Shown piece by piece: positions 36,189-46,640 of a DNA stretch of 64,000 nucleotides. The translations under genes and the position numbers were made by a program. The stretch lies in contig OZ218958.1 of assembly GCA_965112735.1 (NCBI GenBank), forward strand, positions 2,046,001 through 2,110,000, written 5' to 3'. Numbering within the stretch: the stretch's first letter is position 1; the number at the start of each line of letters is the position of its first letter. Below the pieces are notes generated by a model. The model was not told the DNA's origin. It made no database searches and saw only the letters and a program-made list of their open reading frames with translations. The DNA comes from Phaeosaccion multiseriatum. Taxonomy: Eukaryota; Ochrophyta, other classes.

Positions 36189-36956
36189 CTCCTGCTGCTT
36201 CTCCTGCTGCTCCCGCCCTGTTCTGCTCCTCAGCGCTTGTGGGAGGGTTCCTTGCTCTTGGGTCAGTTCCTGACTTCAGCGTCTCCGGCCGCACTAATAC
36301 GTGGGGCGTCCGTCCTAGAACTCGGAGCAGGTGTGTCTTTAAAGGTACCATCTTCATCTTTCATCCTCCAATTACTTCGAAGTACTTTCTAAATTGCTCG
36401 ACTGTGGGACCCACGAGTAGGAACGGGCGTCTGCAGTCTTCTCTGCTCTTCCCTCGGAGCAGCGGTGGCAATTGCGACTGATGGAGATGAGTCTTGTATA
36501 AAAATGATGGACAAGAACATTATCAAGAATGGGCTGAGTGGCACATGCTGCTCTTCGTTGCTTCGATGGGGAGAAGAAGAGACGTACGACTCCGTGAGGG
36601 CCGTATGTGGGAGAATGGGCACTCCTGCTCCACCCTTTCAAGTGATAATAGCGGGCGATGTGCTCTACAAGGCAGACTTGGTCCAGCCACTCTTGGAGAC
36701 GGTCGCGGAGTTCCTGGCGCCTGGGGGGTCCATGTATCTGTGCCACATACCAAGGGCGGGAGTCAGCCATGCCTCCGTGCAGGGGAGTATGGAAGACATG
36801 GGCTTCTCCTTTGTGGAAGAGGCCGTCAGTGCACTCGGGATTGACTTTGCATTGTGTGAGGATGATGTGAACAGAGCAAAAATCTATAAAATAGGTACTG
36901 GGGCAGCAGCAGGCATGAGTGTGGCCGAGGGAGGGGGGAAAGGAAGCTTTTCTTAA
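35837..36956 (+). CDS. METTL21/FAM86-type lysine methyltransferase
   Basis: Exons 35837-36079, 36234-36330 and 36421-36956 give 291 residues. An in-frame ATG at 35924 (MPTEEQEDDIDYED) would give 262 and has the more typical start. The family signature LWEGSLLLGQFL is followed by SAM-binding motif I VLELGAGTGVCSL, then AIATDGDESCIKMMDKN and the catalytic-loop region IIAGDVLYK. Relatives methylate lysines of chaperones and translation factors; the substrate here is unknown. Intron 1 holds a CTG microsatellite. The 5' end faces TTI1 (start 35763), 73-160 bp away. Confidence 0.88.
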
Positions 36957-37504
36957 AGTGCCGGAAGCCGTTTCGAGCACGGTTCTGCCTGATTCTCTCC
37001 TCCACCTGAGGTGGGGAGGGATTGCAGACAGCACATTTCGTATCCTAAATTCTCCATCACAAGCACATGCCCCCCCCTTCAGAACCTCAGCAACTACGTG
37101 ACGACGAAAAAGCCGGACAAAGCCTTTCCAACTCACGTAAGAGAGCGCATTACCTAGTGCTCCCATTTTTCGGTCGAAGGACGCCGGTTGAACTGCATCC
37201 TATGCTCCATCCACGAGGCCCCCTGGGTAGCCAGCTACCCTTGGGAGAGGCTCGCGGAGGCGGCGGGCGGGTCGGAGGAAACCAAATGTGCTCCGCTATT
37301 GTAGCTCAAAGCGCCCTACAGGCAGCGACCTGCTGCCTGGCTCCTCTCGGGTGCTGGGCTATCTATCTGGTGGTGCAGGGCTGCTGCGTGTTCCGTCCCA
37401 CCTGCCGTTCCAGCTGTGGATACCCACTCTGTCTGTGGGCGAGCTTGTTCCTGACTGAAGAGCTCCCAGCAAACGTGTGTGTCATGAGACAAGAGAAATA
37501 TGCG
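36957..37504. other. Convergent spacer, no gene seen
   Basis: Between the methyltransferase stop and the TIM23 stop. ORFs on both strands lack any recognisable motif and splice support. CTG/CCT-rich but without clear repeats. Confidence 0.45.
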
Positions 37505-38220
37505 TCACCTTCTCCCGCCAGCGCTGTTGGCAAAGCCCGCACGCACACCATAGTATGTCGCCATGAGGCCAAATCCAGCCGCGCCCCCCAACGCTGCTGG
37601 CTTCAGCCCAGCTGTGGACTTGAACATCAAGCCCGACAAAGTGGCCGCTATACAAGGATTGGCGAATTCAGCCTCTCCGAAGAACCGATCCACTTCATTG
37701 GCATCCAATACGTGCTCCGCACACGTGTAGAAGAGCGCCAGAATGCCGCCGCTGTTACCCAGCCGAGAGCCTCTTTTCCCCGACGAATTCATCACACTAT
37801 TCAGCACCACCCGAAACTTGCCGGAAGGTGCCTTTCTTCGTCCCTCTTGAATCCCATACAGCCCTCCCAATGCAATACCTGGCGTCGTAAGAGAACGGAA
37901 CAGGTTGGGGGGGGGGGTGGAGAAAGATGGCGAGAAATCATCAGCGCGACCACCCCTCATCCAGCTTCTCCCCGTGCCGCGTTACCTGCAACATAGCTAG
38001 CTCCGCAATTATACGTTGATTTCGCGAACAAATCACGCTCCTTGACGTCGTAATTCAAGTACTCTGGCTCGTTGTTACCCCCCTGTACTCCCATGGCCGG
38101 AGCCACAGTCCTCAAGTCGATGTTCGTATTCAAGTTTGGCAGCTTCAGACCGCCGAATTGGCCGGCAGGGTCGCTATACTTGTCCTCCTGAGGAGACCCC
38201 TCTTCCGCATTGGTCGCCAT
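37505..38220 (-). CDS. TIM23: Mitochondrial inner-membrane translocase subunit Tim23
   Basis: Two exons (38220-37986, 37878-37505) give 202 residues, normal for Tim23. A hydrophilic N-terminal domain (NIDLRTVAPAMGVQGG) is followed by four Gly-rich hydrophobic segments. Typical Tim17/22/23 motifs are YNCGASYVAG at the start of the first helix, GIALGGLYGIQEG, GKFRVVLNSVMN with conserved Lys/Arg, RGSRLGNSGGILALFYTCAE, and LSGLMFKSTAGL. It forms the presequence translocase. No N-terminal presequence is expected or seen. Confidence 0.9.
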
Positions 38221-38340
38221 CTCCCCCCCTCTTCCTCTTATGCTACGGGCACCAAAAAATAAAGAAAGCTGTGCGGCGGCGGACAAGCAAGTGAGATCGA
38301 GTTGTTAAAAGTTCCCACCCCCTTCTCTTCGGTGTTGTAT

Positions 38341-38411
38341 CTCTGCTATCGCCGGCGCCAGCCGGCGTGCTATATAATATTATCGGGCCCTGCAAGTACG
38401 TCAGGGGTCGA
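38341..38411. repeat. Truncated right end of a TIR-family element
   Basis: CTATCGCCGGCGCCAGCCGG modules run into GTCAGGGGTCGA at 38400-38411. No matching left terminus and no copy of the flank GTACTT were found, so this is a partial copy next to the intact element at 38477. Confidence 0.55.
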
Positions 38412-38476
38412 GTACTTGGAAATGTGCGGGTAATAATCGAAGACTCCACGCGAAGGTCTGCAGCCCGGTGAAAGCG

Positions 38477-38622
38477 TCGACCCCTGACACACTATCCGCT
38501 ATCGCCGGTGCGCTATCAGCTATCACCGGCGCTAGCCGGCGCGCTATCCGCTATCGCCGGCGCCAGCCGATCCGCCGATAGCGCGCTATCGAGAATGTGG
38601 GCGATAGTGCGTCAGGGGTCGA
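38477..38622. mobile_element. 146-bp TIR-family element with 6-bp target duplication
   Basis: Ends TCGACCCCTGACACACTATC and GATAGTGCGTCAGGGGTCGA are inverted repeats with one mismatch. The flanks AAAGCG at 38471-38476 and 38623-38628 are identical. The body consists of CGCTATC and CGGCGCCAGCC modules that can fold on themselves. It lies between the TIM23 start and the PSMA3 stop. Confidence 0.88.
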
Positions 38623-38858
38623 AAAGCGGGGAGGGGGCTGCCCCGCCCTCGAAGACGGCAGAAGAGGGTGGGAGGGTGAGGCCGGCGCTGTTTGTATTCA
38701 TTATCAACCCGACCTTTGCGTCCATAGACTTGCTCGGGCTTGTTGGAGGTCCATCCCCCCCTTCCTAGATAGAATCTCGTCTTTCCCAACCTCCACAGCA
38801 GAAGTACCGACGACCTCTCTACTCTGCTCTCTGCTCAAATCACACTCCCTCTCTCCCT

Positions 38859-40101
38859 TCACTCTTCATCGTCTTTCATTTCGTCATCTACGATACTTTT
38901 CTTCGCCCACTGTTCCGCTTCCTGAATGACGTCTTTCGGCACCGTAGCAAACTTGAAGTCGCTCTCTTCGCACACCCAGCCCATTTCTAGTTCGAAGGGC
39001 TGCAAACGGGGTGAGAAAAAGTACAGAGAGATGGGAGAGAAAACGAAGTGGGGCACGCAAAGGAGCAGTGGTGGTGAGAAATCGAAGCGGGGCACGCGAA
39101 GGGGTGACGAGGGCCCGGGGGGTTGGGAAAGAGTTTGCGGGTTGCGGGTTCATCTTCTTTCATACCTTGTCTTTCGACTCATCGTGCAAGACGTGCAGGA
39201 TCTTTGCCACGTGGTTCATCGCCTCCCGGACGGTGAGCTCTGCGGGCTTAAGCTTCTCAATCTCCGTTTTGGCGCTCTGTCGGCCTTTGCCTACTGCGCA
39301 GCCGAAAAACCTGTAGCTCACGCCTGACGGCTCGATCATGTACAGCTCTGGTGACTTGGTCTCCTCGTCGTAGCCTGCCACAAGTGTGGAAGCTCCGAAA
39401 GGCCTCAGACTCCCGTGGAGAGTAAAGTAGTGCACGTATTGGCTGATGCGGTCGTTGAGTAAGCACGGGGGCGCACGACTGCCATAGTTCTCCTTGTAGT
39501 TGCTGCACTCCTCTCTCCCTCGCGCCACAATTTGCCTGCCATCTGCAATATTACCCGTCATTGCAAATCCCACGTTTGCATCAATTCCATGGATACGCCT
39601 GCGCAGATGGAGCACAGCAAGAATGAGGAGGAGGAAGTAGGGGGCAGCGGACAGGAAAGGACACGTTGAGGAAGCTGTGGTTATTTACACCATGTCACAG
39701 CACCGCACCAACCTGTTCGTGCCGGGCAGAAGGAGCTTACTCAGCAAGAGCTTCTCCACCGCCACCAGTACCCCGTCCTTGCACTTCACTCCGATTGCGG
39801 TTCCACTGTTCTCTACAGCCTTGGTAGCGTACTCCACCTGGAAGATCTTCCCATCCGGCGAGAACGTTGTCGGGGAGAGATCGTACTGTAGACAGGCACG
39901 GGCACGGGGGAGGGAGAGCGTGTGCTCGTCAGAATAACGCTGGACAAAAACATATAGGGGCGCGGCCGAGAAGGGGGGGGGATCGGGTTGACACGACTCA
40001 AGTAGGGTGGTGGGGGGGGGGGGGGATTAAGTTGGGTGGGAAAACATCAAAAACGGCAAGGCCCTTCGCATTCTACTCACGCCTGATCCCGTTGAGCTCA
40101 T
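38859..40101 (-). CDS. PSMA3: 20S proteasome subunit alpha type-3 (alpha7)
   Basis: Four exons (40101-40081, 39885-39713, 39598-39166, 38999-38859) give 255 residues, the same length as human PSMA3. The alpha-subunit signature [20 protein letters not shown] is split after MSSTGSG by the first intron. Further family blocks: [68 protein letters not shown] and an acidic tail ending DDEMKDDEE. It is a structural subunit of the outer ring with no catalytic Thr. Exon 1 is only 21 nt but is needed for the N-terminal gate residues. Confidence 0.97.
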
Positions 40102-40296
40102 AATTCTCCCTGGACGCTGTGGGAGAAGATGTCCGGGCGCTGCCGCTGTTTTTCTAGGGGCTTCTTCTTCCTTACCGCTGACTCACAGAGGCGGAATTTT
40201 CGGTGGAGGACCAACCCGCGTAACGGCGAGAGCACACCAAAGAAGAGTTTACCTCTGAAACTAGCGTGTGATGTGAGGGTACCGTGCGTTACCACC
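40102..40296. promoter_or_regulatory. Putative bidirectional promoter, 195 bp
   Basis: Spacer between PSMA3 (start 40101, minus) and the actin-related gene (start 40297, plus). The plus-side ATG has the context TTACCACCATG. No assigned factor site. Confidence 0.45.
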
Positions 40297-41862
40297 ATGT
40301 ATGACCAAGGCGCTGCCATTGTTATTGATGCTGGGAGTGCCAGCATCAAGGCAGGCTTCGGCGGCGAAGATGTGCCCCGCAGCGTCATGCCCTCCCTGGC
40401 CGAGAGCCTCGACCTCAGCCCCGATGAGCTGCTCAGCTACCGCGCCTTGCGACCCAAGGTGCGTGGAAATCCTTTTGTGTCTGAAGCTTAGTGGGCTGGT
40501 GTAATGGCCTAATCGCGGCAGCCTTCGTTCTTGCCGCTTTTTGCAGGGGGTTGAGTGCTACACGGAGTACGCGGGCGCAGGCAAGGAAGAGCAAGGGAAG
40601 CGGGCGGTGGAAAGAGGGCGAGTGACAAACATGGACGAAATGGAGAAGTTACTGGACAACGTCTACAATATGGAGCTGAGGTAAATGACTCGAGGCGCTT
40701 CGAAGAAGGACGCTTGGGAAGCTTTGCCGTCGTTCGCTAACGTTTGTCGTATCCTCCCGATTCTGCGCCCATCTATGCTACACAGTGTGTACCCAGACAT
40801 CCACGCCCCAGTCCTCCTGACCGAGACGCCGCTTCGGAACAAAGCGCGACGCGCAGAGATGGCAGAAATGATGTTTGAGACGTTCAAGGTTCCGGCATTG
40901 AGCACGTGCAACTCGGCCGTGCTCTGTCTCTTCGCCTCTGGGCGGACAAGGGGCCTAGTCTTGGAATGCGGCGCCGGGGTGTCCCATGCTGTACCCGTAT
41001 TCGAAGGCTTTGCCCTGCACCATGCTATCATCAAGCTTGATCTCGCGGGCCAAGACGTGACTTTTAATCTCCACAAGCTCCTGCAAGAGCAGGGGTTGGA
41101 TGTGAGCCTTGACGCCACCCGGGATATTAAGGAGAAGCTTGCATTCTTGGGAGAACCATCGGGCCAGGTAGGCAAGCGGAGGTGTGGGGCCCTTTGTCGC
41201 GTCGAAGAGCTGTGAACGGCTTTGATCATCGCGCCTGGCTCATCCTATATATGACTTTAGTTCCCCACCCGTGTTTCCTTACTCTTTCACCCAGACCGAC
41301 TTCTCCGACGAGTACGAGCTCCCCGATGGTCAGACTATTCAAGTAAGCAAAGAGAGCCGGAGGGCCGCCGGCGAGATTCTTTTCAATCCCAGCTCGGGGC
41401 TTTCGGAGATGGCAACCTCAAGTATAGAAATGTGCGACAAGCACCTCAAGAGCGACCTCTACGGCTCAGTGGTACTGGCTGGAGGTGAGTTCGGGGCCTT
41501 ATCCATGGTCTTTTCCTCATCCCGTCAGATCATTAGTGTCTTACATGCAACGAATCCCCATCGGCTTGCATGCACAATGTACATGTGTGTCTGCAGGGAC
41601 CACAATGCTTCCTGGATTCGCAGAACACTTTAAGCGGGGCATGGCGTCGGCCATGCAGAAAAAGGAGCTCTTCTCCAACACGCCGTCTGTCATCCCGCAC
41701 CCAACTGCACACGAGCCAGGCTACAACAGTCAGCGAAAATTCGCTGCTTGGATCGGCGGCAGCATGTTCGCGAGTTTGTCTACCTTCAAGCTGATGCAGG
41801 TCACAAAGCAGGAGTACGAAGACGCGGGGGAGGCCATCATACACAAAAAGAATTGCGTATAG
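40297..41862 (+). CDS. Divergent actin-related protein
   Basis: Five exons (40297-40458, 40547-40680, 40786-41167, 41295-41484, 41597-41862) give 377 residues, the length of actin. The actin fold is recognisable: VIDAGSASIKAGFGGEDVPR (phosphate 1), NMDEMEKLLDNVY, HAPVLLTETPLRNKARRAEM, LVLECGAGVSHAVPVFEGF (phosphate 2), LAGQDVTFNLHKLL, VVLAGGTTMLPGFAEHFK (adenosine) and AAWIGGSMFASLSTFK. It departs from conventional actin at most surface positions and ends HKKNCV. Subfamily is not assignable by eye; it could be an orphan Arp or a lineage-specific actin-like protein. Confidence 0.9.
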
Positions 41863-42197
41863 ACCCAAAGAAAGCACATGTCCGTCCTTTGCCCACCTTC
41901 TATATATACATTATATATGTATCTTCCTCGCATCCTCTGTCTCTTTTTGTTTCATGTGTGTGTGTCCTGAATGCCTGGCTATTCCTTACCCTGAGGCACA
42001 GAAGCGAAAGCTGTAATATGCGCCTTGCTCCATCGAATAGAGCATAGTGTCTATCCTCCAAGGCGAATCATATCACCAGCACGGCCACATCCCCTCTCAG
42101 CTGTCTCCGGTCACCTCCCCCCTGCTGCCGGGGCTGCTGCTGCTGGCTGGGGCTGCTGCTGCTGGCTGGGGCTGCTGCAGCGGACAGAAAAGCAAAG
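41863..42197. other. Convergent 3' spacer with a short repeat
   Basis: Between the actin-related gene and the next minus-strand gene. It holds an AT-rich stretch (TATATATACATTATATATGTAT, 41900-41923) and a direct repeat GCTGCTGCTGCTGGCTGGG around 42130-42176. No gene seen. Confidence 0.5.
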
Positions 42198-42792
42198 TTA
42201 CCATCCATCGTCCTCCTTCTCTATTGCGGCCGTGACCTTTCTATCCTTGAGCGCCTGTCTCTGCTCCTCCGTCCCCCCAGACTCCAGGGCTCGCCTCATC
42301 TTCGTCGTGACGTCGTCCACGTCTGTGTCGTAGTCTTCTTCGTCCTCCATCAGACCGGCAGCCAGCTTGCTGGCCATCTGTCCATGGTCCGACAGCGCAA
42401 AACGCGGAGGGGAGTTAGCACAATTTGCCAAAGGGGTTGGGAGGCAGGTCGCCCGCTAGCGGCATTAGCTTACTTACCCTCTCGCCAAGGTCACCACGCG
42501 CTACGGTTCTTTCGCCCTGTGCCTCTGTGAAGGCCACCAGCCCGATGCCGAGAGCCAGCCCACCCACCCCGGTAGCTATCCCGATGAGAGTATTCTGGTC
42601 AATGTCCATCCGAAGAGAGGTAGTGGCCCGGGTATTGCAGCTGCGGGTGCATGCACCGGTCTGCGCCTTGGAGCTGGAGCTCGGAGCGAGACTGGCACGA
42701 GGGATGATTGCGAAGCCAGCTCCAGCATCAAGCACGCAAGCGAGTACAGTCCCCACTAGACCAAGACGAGCCAGCCCTCGGATAATCGCCAT
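42198..42792 (-). CDS. Plastid-targeted single-span membrane protein, unknown
   Basis: Two exons (42792-42478, 42377-42198) give 164 residues. The signal peptide (GLARLGLVGTVLACVLDAG) ends at GAGFAII, with a Phe at the expected +1 position for complex-plastid import. A Ser/Thr/Arg transit region follows, then one hydrophobic span NTLIGIATGVGGLALGIGL and an acidic helical tail (MEDEEDYDTDVDDVTTKM). No family is recognised; small thylakoid proteins often have this layout. The start lies 111 bp from the divergent TBP-like gene. Confidence 0.8.
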
Positions 42793-42903
42793 AACAATTT
42801 TTTGCGCTGTCTGCCTGATGTGTGTGAGACAGAGGTGAATACGTCATTAAAATTGAAATCGGGGGTTGTGACCCCCTTCTCCTTCTGTTATAGCTACTCC
42901 CAG
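42793..42903. promoter_or_regulatory. Putative bidirectional promoter, 111 bp
   Basis: Spacer between the plastid-protein gene (start 42792, minus) and the TBP-like gene (start 42904, plus). An in-frame ATG at 42802 for the TBP-like gene would leave only 9 bp between starts, which argues for 42904. Confidence 0.45.
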
Positions 42904-43503
42904 ATGCAGGTGGTGACGCGCCCGCAGCAGGCTGTATGGTCTCACGTCAGTGGCGTCGACTTGGAAGTGACGAATGTGGTGTGGTGGTGCAATCTCGGGC
43001 GAAGGTTGAACGTGCACACAATTGCGAGCAAGGCAAAGTCGTGCGAGCTGCAGCAGGACAAGGATGCAGTCGCCATGTGCCTGAGCACTCGAGCCAAGGC
43101 TCTTGCATTCTCCAGTGGGAAGCTCATGATAACGCGGTGCGCTTCAGTCGAAGAGGCGAAGCAGTCTGCGGAGGCCTTTGTAAAGATTATCGATTCCATC
43201 CTCGCCACGCCAAGCCCTACGCACCTCAGGGAGTGCTTCCTGGAGACGGTGGTGGTCCGATGCACCTTGCCTTTCAGGCTCCGCTTGGAATGGCTGGACT
43301 ACTCAACCAACGCCGACATGGCGGCGAGCGCAGCGTGCAAGTGTGTGTACGAGCCGGAGCTGTTCCCGGGGCTCGTCTTCAAAGTGAAGAAATGCGTCCT
43401 CGTTGCCTTCGAGTCCGGGGCCTTGACGTGGACGGGTGGTAGCCTGCAAGATGTGCGAGCCGCCTTCGAGAGAATGTGGCCGGAGCTGGAGAGATCAAAG
43501 TAG
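42904..43503 (+). CDS. TATA-binding-protein-like factor (divergent TBP)
   Basis: A single exon gives 199 residues, the size of the TBP core. Two direct repeats of the saddle fold are visible: NLGRRLNVHTIASKAKSCEL through ALAFSSGKLMITRCASVEEA, and YEPELFPGLVFKVKKCVLVA through FESGALTWTGGSLQDVRAAF. YEPELFPGL is nearly invariant in TBPs. Positions usually basic or Phe on the DNA face are changed in repeat 1 (DKDAVAMCLSTRAKAL), so this may be a TBP-related factor rather than general TBP. It acts in the nucleus in Pol II or Pol III initiation. An upstream in-frame ATG at 42802 exists. Confidence 0.9.
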   Translation: MQVVTRPQQAVWSHVSGVDLEVTNVVWWCNLGRRLNVHTIASKAKSCELQQDKDAVAMCLSTRAKALAFSSGKLMITRCASVEEAKQSAEAFVKIIDSILATPSPTHLRECFLETVVVRCTLPFRLRLEWLDYSTNADMAASAACKCVYEPELFPGLVFKVKKCVLVAFESGALTWTGGSLQDVRAAFERMWPELERSK

Positions 43504-43661
43504 CGAGAAGAGAGTTTTTGAGCCGAAAAGACGGGCTTGCTTTGTGCACCTCGAGCGAACTTTGATATCCTGCTGAACTCAGTGCTGCAGCAACGCGCTG
43601 CTCCGGGCGGCAATCGGGACTCCAGACTTGGCGCATCGTGATGCACACTCGCGGCCGTGCC

Positions 43662-43885
43662 GCATCTGTCCGTCAAGGCTTTGAAGGGCTTTTGTGGTTG
43701 GGTGGTTGGGTCGCGGTCGACAGAGAGGCTCGACTCCAGCACATTCGCACCAATCGCCACCGACTGCTGCACCTGCACGAGCAGCATCTGTCCGTCAAGG
43801 CGTTGAGGTCGAAAGCAGCGCGTTCGTGGTTGGGTCGTGATCGACAGGGAGCCTCGACTCGAGCACATTCGCACCAATCGCTCCC
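43662..43885 (+). repeat. Two-copy tandem repeat, period 122 bp
   Basis: GCATCTGTCCGTCAAGGC starts copies at 43662 and 43784. Both contain GTGGTTGGGTCG and a shared CGACT(C)AGCACATTCGCACCAATCGC block with small indels. A third, partial copy with GAGAGCCTCGACTCCAGCAC lies at about 44913-44955. No product recognised. Confidence 0.7.
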
Positions 43886-45240
43886 CGTACCCCTCCTACG
43901 AGGAGCTCAAGGCGCTCAACCTCAAGCCAATTGCAGTGGAGGTGTCGGCGCGGAGACTCCATAAGGCAGGACACTTGGTCCGACAATAGCGGAACCGCCT
44001 CCCAGAGGACGCGCGGCAGGGGGAGATGGCGCCACAGTGTGGGTCGTGTATCATGTCCATCTTCCACAACACGTGGGCGAAGTGCGTGGGTAGAGACCTG
44101 AGCGATCTTGACATGAAAGACACCCACGCGTGGGAGTCTCGGGCAGGAGCAGTGCAACAGCTCACCGCCACGGCTTCAACCCGCCCCGGCACCCTATGGG
44201 CACGGTTAGTCAGAGAGGCAGCCAAGAATGGCACACATTGACAGGGGGAAAAGCGCTTGAAGCGGTACCGAGCCCGACTGCTGAAGTCTACGCCCGCGTT
44301 TAAGGCTAAGAGGGGCGCTAGCGAGCGACGCCGCACCAGTGACACCCAGCAGTGTGAGAGAGGGTGGGGGGGCGAGAGCGAGGGAGAGAGCGAGAGGGAG
44401 GGCGAGGTGGCACATGAGTGGGCCAACGAGGGAGAGGGCAAGCAAGAGGTCAAGAGGGAGCAAAAGTGCGAGAGAGAGAACGAGGGAGGCGAACGGGAGG
44501 AGCGAGAGAGTGAGCGGAGAGAATCGTACAGGAGGGGAGAGAGCGAAAGCGAGAGGGAAAAGAAGATTGAGCAGGGCGAGAGAGGGGTAGGTGTGGTGAG
44601 AAATGGGAGTAGAGAGTGCCAGTAGCTTTGCCAGAGGAAGTTGTGAGGAGCCACCCCACTTGGACCGATAGCGCGGTGATTCGCCAGACTGGCGGTCTGA
44701 CCTTCCTCACGGGCGGGGCAAATTAGCTATGGTGCATAAATCAATTAGCCGGCCGCCCCTTCCGGACCCCAGTCAGCTCAGTTCAGTTGCTAAAATCAAT
44801 CCCACGATCCAATACAATATGAACCTGCAGTACCTACCGACCCTCTCACATGCTTCCGGGCCAACTTGTGCGTCTTCTTAGGACCCCAAGCCGCTTGTCT
44901 GAATACTACTATGATCGAGAGCCTCGACTCCAGCACACCCGCACTGATCGCCGCCGGCTACGCAACTCCCTCTGCCGGGTAGAGGTGCTTACTTTTATGA
45001 GCATCGAACGCAGCGTGGGAAGAGCAGTGTCGCCGCCCTGGAGGCTTTTTGACGTGACAGCAATTCGGGGTCGGTCTTAAGAGGCCAGATGCTTCGAGCC
45101 GTTGCCACAACTTTGCAGTACTCGACAGAGTAGCAGGCCCGTCAGCAGGTACTGGTATGCCCGTCAGGGATCGACAGTACGCCGGAAAATGGAGCCCGTG
45201 CTGCAAAAAAGGACTGTATGTATTTCTGTTAAGCGATATA
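43886..45240. other. Gene-poor region with GA-rich low complexity
   Basis: 44340-44600 is an interrupted GAGAGC/GAGGGA-rich stretch. A 71-codon ORF at 44026-44241 (+) has a mixed composition (FHNTWAKCVGRDLSDLDMKD) but no recognised domain or splice links. CCCGTCAGGGATCGA near 45163-45177 resembles the TIR-family terminus with one change. Nothing else supportable. Confidence 0.4.
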
Positions 45241-45651
45241 TCCCTAAACCGCAAATTAAAACCCACTAAAGTGGGTCTTAAACTTTGGAGGCCCAAAAGC
45301 AGGTGATCCCGTCGGAGATGACCCATGCATCTCTCGTACAAAATGAAAGATCAAGATGTCCTTAGTCGGTATAGAAAGTTGTACGGGTAACGGGGGACGA
45401 GAAGAGGCCATTTGGGATCAAGGAAAATATTTTGACCGAGCATTTTCCTTCATCCCAAATGGCCTCTTCTCGTCCCCCGTTACCCGTACAACTTTCTATA
45501 CCGACTAAGGACATCTTGATCTTTCATTTTGTACGAGAGATGCATGGGTCATCTCCGACGGGATCACCTGCTTTTGGGCCTCCAAAGTTTAAGACCCACT
45601 TTCGTGGGTCTTGTAGACCCACTTTTGTGGGTCTTAAATTTGGTTTAGGGA
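45241..45651. repeat. Long palindromic element, 161-bp arms, in the bZIP gene 3' flank
   Basis: Arms 45268-45428 and 45442-45602 are reverse complements at 160 of 161 positions (mismatch 45419/45451), with a 13-bp loop. Outside them the right side has an extra 22-bp AGTGGGTCTACAAGACCCAC module. The whole unit begins TCCCTAAACC (45241) and ends GGTTTAGGGA (45642-45651). No target duplication is evident. It starts 44 bp beyond the bZIP stop codon (45696, minus), so the transcript's 3' UTR may contain it. Confidence 0.9.
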
Positions 45652-45695
45652 TGTATGATTCGTACTTTTTACATTTGCATACTGTAAACACTGCG

Positions 45696-46608
45696 TCAGG
45701 TCCTCTTACTGAAGAGCATGAGGCTCTCCACGGCCCGCTGGACGTCTGTCTCTGTTGGTGGTGCATTGCCCTCCTTATCTTCAGGACAGCCGCTACTGCT
45801 GTCGTCGGACACGGATGGGGTGGGAGAGTCGGCCGAATCCGCATGGCGGCGCTTCCCCCCTCCTTCCGACCCGCTGCTATGCCCATTGTTTTGGTCCGCG
45901 GATGCGTCCCCATTGCTGGACCCATTGTCCCCGATGCTGCTCCCATCGTTGTCACCGTTGCTCGAGCTGTCAGGGTTGCTGTCTCCCCCACTACTCGATA
46001 GCATTCTGCTACTCGCGCCACTACCGCTATTGCTCCCATTGTCCTCCTGAGAAGTGCAGTCCAGCTTTCGCTTCCTGTGACTTCGGCCCCGACCCACGCT
46101 TTGCCCTCCTCCGCTGCTTGGGGCGCCAACTGTTTCGTTATCGGCCCCGCTTCCGCTGCTGTTGCTGCCGTCTTCTTCACAGTATCCATCCTCCTCCACT
46201 TCATGGCCAGAACCCGACGCCGCTGAGCCGCATTCCGACCCGTTGCTGCTACCCGACGCTCCCTTTGCCAACATGCGGCTACTCTCGGACGCGGTCCGTA
46301 GCCCCAAGGTCGAATTCACCTTGGCCGCTTCGCTGACGGGGCGAAGACTGAGCACCACCTCCACGGGGATTTTCATCCCCTTGCTATCGCTTTGCGACAG
46401 CCGGACGCTTGTCCTAATCTCGCACCACACAGTACTCTTGTCCTGCCGAATCACGCGCAGCAGACACACTCCTTGCCGCGCCGCACTCCGCTGCCCACGA
46501 TGAGATCCATGCGAGGAGCCGTGGTGGCCAGTGCTGCTGCTGCTGCAGCTGCTGCTGCTGCTGCTGCTACTGCCCCTGCTGAAATGACTACCACTACTAC
46601 TACTACTT

Positions 46609-46640
<32 letters not shown>

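Noticed and set aside
43662-43885. Possible CRISPR-like array
   Set aside because: Only two long diverged copies, no regular spacers, eukaryotic context.
43896-44654. Minus-strand ORF of 252 codons with a Ser/Leu-rich N-terminus
   Set aside because: Its composition follows from the GA-rich tract on the other strand. No signal, domain or splice support.
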